A stretch of DNA of 64,000 bases, taken from assembly GCF_024347475.1 (NCBI RefSeq), contig NZ_AP025488.1, forward strand, positions 62,001 through 126,000, read 5' to 3'. Position 1 is the first letter of the stretch. Every line of letters starts with the position of its first letter. A model generated the notes under the pieces. The model was not told the DNA's origin. It made no database searches and saw only the letters and a list, made by a program, of their open reading frames with translations. Positions 54,657 through 63,186 of this stretch are shown here, one piece after another. This DNA is from Vibrio fortis (lineage in GTDB: Bacteria; Pseudomonadota; Gammaproteobacteria; Enterobacterales; Vibrionaceae). Made by a program: the position numbers and the translations under genes.

Positions 54657-55679
54657 ATGAACATTTCAAAACAAGACAGAATTTTAGGCACTTTTTATGG
54701 TCAAGCTCTAGGTGACTCTATGGGTATGCCATCGGAGCTATGGCCACGCAGCCGAGTGAAAGCGCACTTTGGTTGGATTGACCGTTTCTTACCGGGACCT
54801 GCTGAAAACAACGCTGCTTGCTATTTTGATGCTTGCCAATTCACGGATGACACTTCAATGGCGCTGGCTCTTGCTGACGCTATCATCGAATGCGACGGTG
54901 AGATCTCACCAGAGATCATTGCTCGCAACGTATTAAACTGGGCTGAAGGCTTCGATGCATTCAACAAAAACATCTTCGGCCCAAGCTCAAAGGCTGCCAT
55001 GCGAGCGATTAAAGAAGGCACTTCAATCGACGAGCTTGAAAATAACGGCGTAACCAATGGTGCTGCGATGCGTGTCTCCCCAATGGGATGCTTGGTTCCA
55101 ACAACAAGCTTGGATGACTTCATCGACTTAGTCGCTAAGGCCTCTAGCCCAACTCACAAATCAGATGTAGCGATTGCTGGTGCGGTTGCTATCGCTTGGG
55201 CTGTATCCAAAGCAATTGAGGGGAACAGTTGGGCGTCAATCAAGGATCAATTACCAGCAATTGCCAATGCCGCGCAGAACAAAAATATCACTACCTTCAG
55301 TGCATCTATGGGAGCAAGAATCGAGCTTGGTCTAATGGTCGCTTCGGAAAACAGCGGTATTGAAGAGCGCATGGAAAAGATCTACAACTTGGTAGGGGCT
55401 GGCGTAAGCACCATTGAGTCAGTACCGGCTGCAATTGCTATGGTAGAGCTTGCGGAAACGGATCCTAACCGCTGCGCCATCTTATGTGCCAACCTAGGTG
55501 GCGATACTGATACTATTGGCGCAATGGCAACAGCCATCTGTGGCGCTCTGAACGGTATTCAATCTATCGATGTTGACCTTAAAAAACAGCTTGATGATGA
55601 AAACCAGCTCAACTTCGCGGGCTACGCTGCAACCTTCTTGAGACTAAGAGAAATTAAGGAGAAAGAGTATGCCTCATAA
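54657..55679 (+). CDS. yegU: YegU-like ADP-ribosylglycohydrolase family protein
   Basis: 340 aa. The dinuclear-magnesium ADP-ribosylglycohydrolase fold is indicated by GTFYGQALGDSMGMPSE near the N-terminus, FTDDTSMALALADA (about 62-75), and NLGGDTDTIGAMATAICGAL near the C-terminus, which holds the metal-binding Asp residues. Together with a nucleoside carrier and sugar kinase, it likely removes the base or a related group from an N-glycoside, as in E. coli yegTUV. It overlaps the next gene by 11 nt, so it is translationally coupled. The ligand is inferred. Confidence 0.9.
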   Translation: MNISKQDRILGTFYGQALGDSMGMPSELWPRSRVKAHFGWIDRFLPGPAENNAACYFDACQFTDDTSMALALADAIIECDGEISPEIIARNVLNWAEGFDAFNKNIFGPSSKAAMRAIKEGTSIDELENNGVTNGAAMRVSPMGCLVPTTSLDDFIDLVAKASSPTHKSDVAIAGAVAIAWAVSKAIEGNSWASIKDQLPAIANAAQNKNITTFSASMGARIELGLMVASENSGIEERMEKIYNLVGAGVSTIESVPAAIAMVELAETDPNRCAILCANLGGDTDTIGAMATAICGALNGIQSIDVDLKKQLDDENQLNFAGYAATFLRLREIKEKEYAS

Positions 55680-56622
55680 CGCGCTTATTTCGCTTATTCC
55701 GACTCTAAAAAACAGACGTCAGCTTTGTTTAATTGGCGCTGCGGTCGTCGACATCGTCACCGAAACACCTGCACTCCCAGAGCGTGGTACCGACGTGGAG
55801 CTGACCGAAAAAGGCATTCACGTTGGCGGTTGTGCATTGAACATCGCGATTGCTCTAAAACAACTCGGGGTTGAATCAACCAATGCGCTACCGATTGGTC
55901 AAGGTCAATGGGCTGATATCATCACGACATCCATGGCTGAAAAAGGCATCCACAGTAGCCTGAAAGACAACACAGGAGACAACGGTTGGTGCTTGGCTCT
56001 TGTTGAGCCTGACGGTGAGAGAACCTTCTTGTCAGTGAGTGGCGTCGAGAACAACTGGAGTGCTGAGACGCTCAATCAGCTGTCACTTGAAGACAATGCC
56101 ATCATCTATCTTTCTGGCTACCAGCTCTCTTCAGCGTGCGGCGAACAGATCGTCTCATGGCTTGAAAAACTGCCATCTACTGTTGATCTGTTTATCGATT
56201 TTGGGCCGCGCCTTGGCGACGTAACACCAGCACTGTTTAAAAGATTGCTCGCTCTGAAACCTATCATCTCCTTGAATCGCCAAGAGGCAGAGATTCTGGG
56301 CATGAGCGAAGTGAACACCTTTATTGAACATTGGCACCAAGAATATGCCTGCCCGCTGATTTTACGCATTGATAGTGATGGCGCACTGTTCGCAACAGAG
56401 GATGGCCACGGTAATGTCGCGCCATTTAGAGCAACGGTGGTAGACACGATTGGTGCTGGGGATACCCATGCAGGCGGTGTACTCGCAGGCCTTGCATCTG
56501 ATTGGGAACTTGCCGACGCAATCTTACTTGGTAATGCGGTAGCATCCTATGTGGTGAGCCATGTGGGTGGCGATTGTGCCCCGAACGTCAATCAAATCAC
56601 CCATTACCTCGAACAATATTAG
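55669..56622 (+). CDS. yegV: YegV-like PfkB-family sugar kinase
   Basis: 317 aa. The N-terminal GG-x-A-N motif (VGGCALNIAIALKQLG, about 47-62) and the C-terminal catalytic motif DTIGAGDTHAGGVLAGLA (about 255-272) with base Asp are intact. It phosphorylates a sugar or nucleoside with ATP. It overlaps yegU by 11 nt. In this cluster it probably phosphorylates the sugar freed by YegU, or acts on the nucleoside before cleavage. Confidence 0.9.
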   Translation: MPHNALISLIPTLKNRRQLCLIGAAVVDIVTETPALPERGTDVELTEKGIHVGGCALNIAIALKQLGVESTNALPIGQGQWADIITTSMAEKGIHSSLKDNTGDNGWCLALVEPDGERTFLSVSGVENNWSAETLNQLSLEDNAIIYLSGYQLSSACGEQIVSWLEKLPSTVDLFIDFGPRLGDVTPALFKRLLALKPIISLNRQEAEILGMSEVNTFIEHWHQEYACPLILRIDSDGALFATEDGHGNVAPFRATVVDTIGAGDTHAGGVLAGLASDWELADAILLGNAVASYVVSHVGGDCAPNVNQITHYLEQY

Positions 56623-56639
56623 CCCCTACCTCCACTTAC

Positions 56640-56667
56640 AGGCTCAGTTTTGCTGGGCCTTTTTTAT
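56640..56667 (+). terminator. Terminator after yegTUV
   Basis: AGGCTCAG / CTGGGCCT (one G-T pair) with a 5-nt loop, then TTTTTT. It overlaps the start of the longest frame of the next gene, showing that frame's first 12 codons are not used. Confidence 0.8.
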
Positions 56668-56685
56668 ACCCTCTCGGCCATTATC

Positions 56686-57918
56686 ATGAACAATAAAGCA
56701 AAAAAGATCTTACTCGCCAGTTGCGGGATCAACCTCTGTATTGGGGTACTCTACACATGGAGTGTGTTTAAAAATGCACTCGTTGAGCAAGGTTGGAACA
56801 ACACACAAGCCTCAATGCCCTACACCATCACCATCATCACTCTATCGATTGCTTTACTTGTCGCCGGGCGCATTCAAGACAAGATTGGCCCAAAGCGAGT
56901 TCTGATGACTGGTACTCTATTTGCGGGCCTTGGTATGGTGTTAGCCAGCCTTTCGTTAACACCCATTAACTTAAACTTGAGCTTCGGTGTTATCACCGGT
57001 GGTGGTATCGGCTTCGCTTACGCCTGCCTAAATCCAACCGCAATGAAATGGTTCCACTCGTCACAAAAGGGCATGGTCAACGGCCTACTCGCGACAGCTT
57101 TCGGACTGGCAGCGATCTATTTGGCACCTCTCACCAGCTACCTAATAGATACTCTTGGGTTAGAGCTTAGTCTCAGGTATCTCGGCTTAGGGCTTATCGC
57201 CATCGCCTTTCCTCTTGCTTGCTCCATTACTAATCCACCCGCAAACTATCAACCGCAAGGGACAGGAGAACAACCGAACAAACCTGCCAGCCAGCGTAAT
57301 TACGCATGGCGCGAAATGATCGGCACCAAACAGTTCTATCTACTTTGGTTAACCTACGCATTTGGAGCTGCAGCAGGGTTGATGATCATCGCTCACATCA
57401 CCTCTATCGCTGCAGAGCAAGCTAATATCCTGCATGGTGCGTATTTGGTGGTCACTCTCTCAATCTTTAACTCAGCAGGCCGATTAGTTTCAGGACTGCT
57501 AAGTGACAAAATTGGCGGGCTCAAAACACTCGCGATTGCGTTAGCATTGCAAAGCATCAATATGATCGCCTTTAGCCAGTTTATCTCTAGCCCAACTCTA
57601 ATGTTCGGAGCTGCACTGGCTGGCATTGGATATGGAACTTTATTAGCGGTATTTCCGTCGATCATGGCCGATCTCTATGGCTTGAAAAACTTCGGAGCCA
57701 ACTACGGAGTGCTCTATACAGCTTGGGGGATTGGCGGATTTATTGGCCCTATGCTTGCTGCGATCTCTATCGATTGGTACGGCAGCTACACCTTAGCTTA
57801 TGGGGTTTGTGCGGTACTGGTTTCCATTGCCGTTTTGCTGACTTTTCAAGTTAAGCCAATCACCACAGAGAGTCTTACCGCTACACAGAAACGCATGCCG
57901 AGCAATACCGTCGCTTAA
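56686..57918 (+). CDS. OFA-type major facilitator transporter
   Basis: 410 aa, 12 helices. The N-terminal ILLASCGINLCIGVLYTWSV and the GRIQDKIGPKRVLMTG loop (A-motif) are typical of the oxalate/formate antiporter (OFA) family. C-half: GLLSDKIGGLKTLAI. The substrate is likely a small carboxylate. ATG 56686 begins 19 nt after the yegTUV terminator, with no clear Shine-Dalgarno, so it may rely on read-through or an unrecognised promoter. It lies between yegV and yegW, where the enterobacterial cluster has no carrier. Confidence 0.86.
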   Translation: MNNKAKKILLASCGINLCIGVLYTWSVFKNALVEQGWNNTQASMPYTITIITLSIALLVAGRIQDKIGPKRVLMTGTLFAGLGMVLASLSLTPINLNLSFGVITGGGIGFAYACLNPTAMKWFHSSQKGMVNGLLATAFGLAAIYLAPLTSYLIDTLGLELSLRYLGLGLIAIAFPLACSITNPPANYQPQGTGEQPNKPASQRNYAWREMIGTKQFYLLWLTYAFGAAAGLMIIAHITSIAAEQANILHGAYLVVTLSIFNSAGRLVSGLLSDKIGGLKTLAIALALQSINMIAFSQFISSPTLMFGAALAGIGYGTLLAVFPSIMADLYGLKNFGANYGVLYTAWGIGGFIGPMLAAISIDWYGSYTLAYGVCAVLVSIAVLLTFQVKPITTESLTATQKRMPSNTVA

Positions 57919-58045
57919 CGCCAACGGGTTTACCAACCCAACGAGGGTGGAATCTATGTTTCACCCTTGAATGCACATTTCTTTTTCTGCGTCGTTCGCA
58001 ATTCAGGTATACTTCGATTAAATATAAAAGCGAAAACAGACCTTT

Positions 58046-58789
58046 ATGAGCACTTACCAACCTTTGCTAACTCTCATTAAAAACCGAATCGAGCAAAAAG
58101 ATAAATCACCGCTTTATCTAAAGATTGCCGACTCAGTCAAACTGGCAACAGAGCAGAAGCTTCTAAAAGGCGGAGACTTCATTCCAACCGAACGAGAGTT
58201 CAGTGATAAGTTGGGCGTATCTCGTATTACGGTAAGAAAGGCGCTAGATGTATTGGACAAAGAGGGCGTGATAGTTCGTTCTCGCGGTTTGGGCACAATG
58301 ATCAGTGAAACCGTTGAATACTCAGGTAAAGAAGCAACGGGCTTCTCTCAACAGGCTGTTTTGAAAGGCAAAAAACCAGACACATTGTGGATCAAAAAAG
58401 ATGTCATTGAGTGTTCGTCAGAGATCGCGACCAAACTTTCCATTAAAGAGAATGAACAGGTCTTTTTGCTGAAGCGCGTTCGTTACATTGATGAACAAGC
58501 GGTCTCGATTGAAGAGTCATACGTCCCTGCTCACCTAATCAAGAACCCGGATGAGATCCAGCTTTCGCTGTACGATTATTTCCGTAGCCAAGACATCTCT
58601 CCAACCAAGACTCAGAGTCGTGTTTCAGCGCAAATGCCGACCCAAGAATCCCTTGAAAAGCTCGCTATCGACAATAACGTTCCGGTACTGCTTATCGAGC
58701 AAACCGCTTACGACAAACAGGGCGTGCCCATCGAATACAGCATCAACCATTGTCGTGGTGACATGTATGTCTTTGTTAGCGAAGACTAA
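58046..58789 (+). CDS. yegW: YegW-like GntR/UTRA transcriptional regulator
   Basis: 247 aa. GntR winged helix (about 12-78: LKGGDFIPTEREFSDKLGVS, RITVRKALDVLDKEGVIV) followed by a UTRA effector domain (KLSIKENEQVFLLKRVRYID, EESYVPAHL, and final EYSINHCRGDMYVFVSED). HutC-subfamily layout. It is on the same strand as yegTUV but after the OFA gene. The GGTATT repeats at 53212-53247 are a plausible target. A GGTATAC palindrome-like stretch lies upstream of its own start near 58006. Confidence 0.9.
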   Translation: MSTYQPLLTLIKNRIEQKDKSPLYLKIADSVKLATEQKLLKGGDFIPTEREFSDKLGVSRITVRKALDVLDKEGVIVRSRGLGTMISETVEYSGKEATGFSQQAVLKGKKPDTLWIKKDVIECSSEIATKLSIKENEQVFLLKRVRYIDEQAVSIEESYVPAHLIKNPDEIQLSLYDYFRSQDISPTKTQSRVSAQMPTQESLEKLAIDNNVPVLLIEQTAYDKQGVPIEYSINHCRGDMYVFVSED

Positions 58790-58802
58790 CCGCCATTAGA
58801 AT

Positions 58803-58843
58803 AAAAAAAGGCCCGTGAGACTGAATGAATCACGGGCCTTTTC
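58803..58843. terminator. Bidirectional terminator
   Basis: AAAAGGCCCGTGA / TCACGGGCCTTTT stem with an 11-nt loop between yegW and the convergent MCP gene. Confidence 0.88.
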
Positions 58844-58875
58844 TTTATCTTGGTGCTCTATATTTGAAGCATTCT

Positions 58876-60855
58876 CTAACGCTTGAACACGTTTGACAGA
58901 GTTTTCAGTGACGAGGCAAGTTCTGCTTGGTCACGTGCCGTTACAGCAATCTGTGTTGCACCTGTGGTTGATTCTGTCGATTTCTGCTCAACGGAGACGA
59001 CATTTTTCGCGATGTCTTGAGTCACGACCGCCTGCTCCTCCGTCGCTGTTGCAATCTGCTCAGCCATACTGAATATTTCGCCGACTGAATCAGAAATACT
59101 CTGCAAACTTTGCTCAACATCACGTGAATCTTCCACGGCTTTCTGTGACATCTTTTGGCTGTTATCAATCACGTCAAACGCACTTTGAACATCCGTTTGC
59201 AGTGCGGTCACGAAGCCCTCAATTTCTGCTGTCGACTCTTGAGTGCGCTGCGCCAATGTTCTCACTTCATCTGCCACCACCGCAAAGCCACGACCTTGCT
59301 CACCCGCACGAGCCGCCTCAATCGCCGCGTTCAATGCTAAGAGGTTAGTTTGCTCAGCGACTGATTTAATCACATCAATAACGCTATTGATATTGCTGCT
59401 GCTCTCGTTCAGATGTGCGATCTTCTCTGCCAAGCCATTGATCTCATTCGCTAGATGCTCGATTGAGTGGTAAGAGTGTTGAACCGTTTCTAGCCCGACC
59501 TTAGATTGCTGATCAGCGGTTTGTGCTGAAGCCGCGGTTTGCTGAGTCTTATCAGCCACTTCGTTCACCGTAGCAGAAAGCTCTTCAGTGGCTGTAGCGA
59601 TTAAACCAATTTGATCTTGTTGCTCAACCAATGCATGGGAATTGTAGTCACAGGTTTGCGATGTCTCTTCTGCTGCAGAAGCCAAAGACATACTTGAGTG
59701 AGATAACTGATCCATCACATCTTTAAACTTCTCTAACGTCGAATTTAAAGACGCCGCAATTTGACCAAGTTCGCTACTGCCTTCATATTTCGCGCGTACC
59801 GTCAGATCATTGCTATCACGAACGCTCGCCATTACCGAGGTTAAGTTGCTCACTCGTGTTGTTAAGTCTCTAATAACTTTAATACCTACATACAGCGCTA
59901 CCAAGGACACAACTGCGAACAACGCAATACTAAACAGCATCTGAGTTTGAGCTTGTTGGGCTTTATACTTGGTAAGATTAATCAATGAATCCGCAAGATG
60001 GTTTTCAGTTTGCTTCAGTTTTACGATACGGCCCGTTGATTGAGCAAACCAATACACAGGATCAGTGTCGAAACCACTCATGGTTGACTTAGCGACCTCT
60101 CGCAAGCGTTTTACTTCATCGACCGCTTTATCATTGAGCTGTTGTTCGAAAAAGGCGACATTGTCTGGGTTACTCAACACCTCAAAGTTTGAGAAGTAGG
60201 TATCTTGTTGAGTCACCAATGAAATGAATTTCACCAGCATCCCTTCACCGAACTCATTCTTGGAGAAGGTATTGCTCAATACAGCACGTTCGATACCCGC
60301 TCTCTCTTTACCTTGCAGGAAGTTATAGTAAGCAATGGTTTCACGAGTAATGACCGAATCACTGCTTAGATCTGCGATCAAAGAAGAGACACTCAATAGC
60401 TTGGCATTAAGCTGTGTGTAGTAAGCAAGTGCTTGGCCTAAAGGGATGGTTTGCGCATCCACCTGACGACGAATGTCCGTAATTTGGTTAAGCCCTTGAG
60501 AGATAGTTTGATTCAATTGAGTAATCTCTGGCAAGCCAATGGCTTGTGATTGCCAAAACTCATTACGAACAGAACGCTTTTGATTGGTCAGATTGCGTTG
60601 GTCGCTAAGCTCTTTTCCAAATTTTGTGCCTTTCGCGCCCAAGAATCCCGCCGTCATACCGCGCTCTTTTTGCAGCTCATGAACAAGCTCACTGTAGACA
60701 ACAGAAAGGCGAGTCAATTGATTGAGCGTCTGCATCTCTTGCGATGTATTCACGCTTTGCGATATAGCGGAGGCACTGAGCCAAAGAAACCCAAGTATGG
60801 GCAAAATAAGCAGAGCAAATATTTTTTGCTTGAACGACATGTCCGTTAGTTTCAT
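58876..60855 (-). CDS. Methyl-accepting chemotaxis protein with NIT domain
   Basis: 659 aa. A membrane helix ([20 protein letters not shown]) is followed by a long periplasmic nitrate/nitrite-sensing (NIT) domain, with the classic [20 protein letters not shown] (about 47-66) and [15 protein letters not shown], to about residue 310. Then come a second helix, HAMP, and the signalling tip [23 protein letters not shown] domains sense nitrate and nitrite in studied proteins; the ligand here is inferred. ATG follows AGGAAAGGTTT. Monocistronic. Confidence 0.92.
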   Translation of the reverse strand: MKLTDMSFKQKIFALLILPILGFLWLSASAISQSVNTSQEMQTLNQLTRLSVVYSELVHELQKERGMTAGFLGAKGTKFGKELSDQRNLTNQKRSVRNEFWQSQAIGLPEITQLNQTISQGLNQITDIRRQVDAQTIPLGQALAYYTQLNAKLLSVSSLIADLSSDSVITRETIAYYNFLQGKERAGIERAVLSNTFSKNEFGEGMLVKFISLVTQQDTYFSNFEVLSNPDNVAFFEQQLNDKAVDEVKRLREVAKSTMSGFDTDPVYWFAQSTGRIVKLKQTENHLADSLINLTKYKAQQAQTQMLFSIALFAVVSLVALYVGIKVIRDLTTRVSNLTSVMASVRDSNDLTVRAKYEGSSELGQIAASLNSTLEKFKDVMDQLSHSSMSLASAAEETSQTCDYNSHALVEQQDQIGLIATATEELSATVNEVADKTQQTAASAQTADQQSKVGLETVQHSYHSIEHLANEINGLAEKIAHLNESSSNINSVIDVIKSVAEQTNLLALNAAIEAARAGEQGRGFAVVADEVRTLAQRTQESTAEIEGFVTALQTDVQSAFDVIDNSQKMSQKAVEDSRDVEQSLQSISDSVGEIFSMAEQIATATEEQAVVTQDIAKNVVSVEQKSTESTTGATQIAVTARDQAELASSLKTLSNVFKR

Positions 60856-61126
60856 AAACCTTTCCTAGCAGCTGACAAATCTCTATATCCCGACTGTGGC
60901 ACACTTCTTACTTGGTACACCTTTAGCGAGATCATGTAATTATCAAATTAATCAATAAATGTGCCATCTCAAGGTGTTACCCGGTCAAAATAACAGCTAA
61001 GTTTATAAAACATAATGATTTATCTGGTTTCTAGAAGCTCGACACTACCTAATAAGTCGATAAGTGACATACAACACAATACGCACATGCCCCAGTAAAC
61101 AACAAGTTGCATTATAGTGGTGCATG

Positions 61127-61154
61127 TTGAAGTCATGATCGTGATGAGTATAAT
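61127..61154 (+). promoter_or_regulatory. Promoter of the zinc-ribbon protein gene
   Basis: -35 TTGAAG (61127-61132) and -10 TATAAT (61149-61154) with a 16-bp spacer, about 45 nt before the ATG. The 60856-61126 region has no gene. Confidence 0.6.
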
Positions 61155-61198
61155 GCGCCGCTGACAAAAAACTGATTAGATAAAATTGAGGCAAGTGT

Positions 61199-61372
61199 AT
61201 GAATTGTCCTTCTTGTGAAGAGCATATTGGTTGGGATTGGGTTGAAGATGAAGCAATTGAACCAAATGAAGAGTTTGATTGCCCAGAATGCGATGCAACC
61301 TTAATGTACGCCATTGATGAAGGGACTTACTACGGCGCAGAACACAAAACTGTTGAAGTCGTGGATTGCTAA
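61199..61372 (+). CDS. Small zinc-ribbon protein
   Basis: 57 aa. Two CxxC knuckles: CPSC (Cys3, Cys6) and CPEC (Cys28, Cys31), typical of a zinc ribbon. It is highly acidic (about 15 Asp/Glu), with a TYYGAEHKTVEVVDC ending in a fifth Cys. No family name is certain. ATG 61199 follows GAGGCAAGTGT, a good ribosome site, and a clear promoter lies upstream. Acidic small zinc ribbons often interact with translation or transcription proteins, but no function is assigned. Confidence 0.82.
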   Translation: MNCPSCEEHIGWDWVEDEAIEPNEEFDCPECDATLMYAIDEGTYYGAEHKTVEVVDC

Positions 61373-61429
61373 TCTCAGCACATCCAAATCGCGAGATCCT
61401 TTACTCTCACGCATACCCTGCTTAAAATG

Positions 61430-61445
61430 TTGAACACGTGTTCAA
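61430..61445. promoter_or_regulatory. Perfect palindrome, TetR-type operator
   Basis: TTGAACACGTGTTCAA, a perfect 16-bp palindrome 18 nt before the tetR ATG. TetR-family autoregulation sites often take this form. Confidence 0.7.
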
Positions 61446-61463
61446 AGTCTTTGAGGTTACCCA

Positions 61464-62051
61464 ATGGCAAATACAGCAAAATTCGATAGACAAGATGTGA
61501 TCGACAAAGCCACCAATCTCTATTGGGAAAAAGGCTTTCACGCCACGTCAATGCGCAATCTGCAAGATGTGATCGACATGCGTCCAGGCAGTATTTACGC
61601 CACTTTCGGTAGTAAAGAGGGCTTGTTCAAAGAGACATTGACTCGTTACACCGAGCTAGGCAAAACCAACCTAAAGCGTGCGCGTGAAGAGAGCAGCTCC
61701 CCACTTAAAGCACTAGAAAGCTTTGTTCGACGCGCTGTTGTAGAGTCTAAGCAGAGCGCTCCCAATGGGATGTGTATGCTGGCCAAGACAGTCGCGGAGC
61801 TAACCAACGAACACCAAGAGCTACTTGATGAAGCTAAAAAGTGCCTAGTGGTTATGGAAGGTGAATTTGCCAAGCTGGTTATCGAAGCGCAACAGGCTGG
61901 CGAAATTAGCCAAGATCGTGATGCAAAGCATCTTGCTCGACATGTTCAGGTGCAAATTGCGGGCTTGCGTACATACGGTAAGACTTGCGATGACTTAGAG
62001 CTTCTCAATACCATGGTTGAAGATATCTTTAAGCACCATCCATTCAAATAA
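61464..62051 (+). CDS. TetR/AcrR-family transcriptional regulator
   Basis: 195 aa. The TetR helix-turn-helix is in KATNLYWEKGFHATSMRNLQ (about 15-34) and MRPGSIYATFGSKEGLF (about 39-55), followed by a helical ligand domain with Cys103 and Cys126. The length, the MCMLAKTVAEL segment and neighbours are close to TetR_C_16/YxaF-type reductase regulators. A perfect palindrome precedes it. The only nearby structural gene is a convergent aldo/keto reductase, so its target is unclear. Confidence 0.88.
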   Translation: MANTAKFDRQDVIDKATNLYWEKGFHATSMRNLQDVIDMRPGSIYATFGSKEGLFKETLTRYTELGKTNLKRAREESSSPLKALESFVRRAVVESKQSAPNGMCMLAKTVAELTNEHQELLDEAKKCLVVMEGEFAKLVIEAQQAGEISQDRDAKHLARHVQVQIAGLRTYGKTCDDLELLNTMVEDIFKHHPFK

Positions 62052-62138
62052 AGTGATTTGATAACGAGATTGAGATTAGTTCTATTAACAGAGCCAATCT
62101 ACCCTCTATTTCCTGCTACATTCGAACACTCTAACGGC

Positions 62139-62166
62139 AAAAAAAACCTCGAGCAAAAGCTCGAGG
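62139..62166 (-). terminator. Terminator after the malE-AKR unit
   Basis: CCTCGAGC-AAAA-GCTCGAGG; on the complement it is followed by TTTTTTTT. Confidence 0.9.
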
Positions 62167-62193
62167 CAAAAAGGATAAAACACACTAGTGCCT

Positions 62194-63168
62194 TTAACCA
62201 AGTTGCCACTTGGCGACAATAGACGCAGCCTCATGTAATAATGCCTGAGTGACTTCAGAGTTAACGAACTTCGCATTTTCTTGCACTTGCTGCACCGTAT
62301 GAGCACCTGCAATCACAGGGCCTACCTCTTTTTGAGCAATCAGCCAATGGATTGCCAAGTGAGCAAGTGGAATATTCGCCGCATTTGCTAACGTTTTCAG
62401 CTGTTCAGTACAGCCAAAGTACTTTTCAAACAACTCGCCATTCAGTTTTGGGTTGTTGCTGCGATCATCTCTGTTATCAAAGTTACCGCTTGCTTTGAAG
62501 TTACCTGTTAACAAGCCTTGCATTAGCGGGCTGTACGGCAGGTACTTCATGTCGTGCTCTTGGCAAAACGGCAGTACTTCTTCGCGTGCACGGTATTGCA
62601 ATGGAATGTTGTGATAGTGCGTAGGGTTCTGCTCTAGTAGGTTATATAGACCTTGGAAGGTCGCAACTTCCACTCTCGCCATCATCTCTTTGACCATATC
62701 AATTGAGTAGTTAGAGACGCCAACATGACGAATTTTGCCTAGGCGTTTCAGCTCAGCCAGCGCATCGGCTGTTTCAGAAATAGCAACGTTAGGATCAGGC
62801 CAGTGAACCTGATATAAATCGATGTAATCGGTGTTCATGCGTGCCAAAGATTCATCCACTTCACGGAATAGGCTCTCTGGTGAAAGGTCGTTACGCACTT
62901 GTTTTTGCTCATTCCATACCAAACCACACTTGGTTGCGATGGTGACTGTTGAGCGGTCAATGCCTTGCAGCCCTTTGCCAAGAATCGTCTCGGCATGGCC
63001 TAAGCCATAGACAGGTGCAACATCAAAAAAGGTAATCTCTTTATCGACTGCTGCTTTAATTGCATCAATTGATTCAGAGTCTGAAATGTTGTTCCATGTT
63101 CCACCGATCGCCCAGCAGCCAAAGCCCAGAGCTGAGGTGTGAATGTCTTTGATTGATTTTTCTATCAT
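62194..63168 (-). CDS. Aldo/keto reductase
   Basis: 324 aa TIM-barrel oxidoreductase. Catalytic tetrad: Asp/Tyr in ITFFDVAPVYGLGHAE (about 46-61), Lys in TIATKCGLVW, and His in DLYQVHWPDP. The NADP-binding C-terminal part contains the LAHLAIHWLIAQKEVGPVI segment. The LARMNTDYIDLYQVHWPD stretch resembles the Tas/IolS/YghZ-like AKR group. It starts 18 nt after a MalE-like gene on the same strand, which is unusual because malF would be expected there; it may process an imported sugar. Confidence 0.92.
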   Translation of the reverse strand: MIEKSIKDIHTSALGFGCWAIGGTWNNISDSESIDAIKAAVDKEITFFDVAPVYGLGHAETILGKGLQGIDRSTVTIATKCGLVWNEQKQVRNDLSPESLFREVDESLARMNTDYIDLYQVHWPDPNVAISETADALAELKRLGKIRHVGVSNYSIDMVKEMMARVEVATFQGLYNLLEQNPTHYHNIPLQYRAREEVLPFCQEHDMKYLPYSPLMQGLLTGNFKASGNFDNRDDRSNNPKLNGELFEKYFGCTEQLKTLANAANIPLAHLAIHWLIAQKEVGPVIAGAHTVQQVQENAKFVNSEVTQALLHEAASIVAKWQLG

Positions 63169-63186
63169 GATAAATCCATGTACTTC

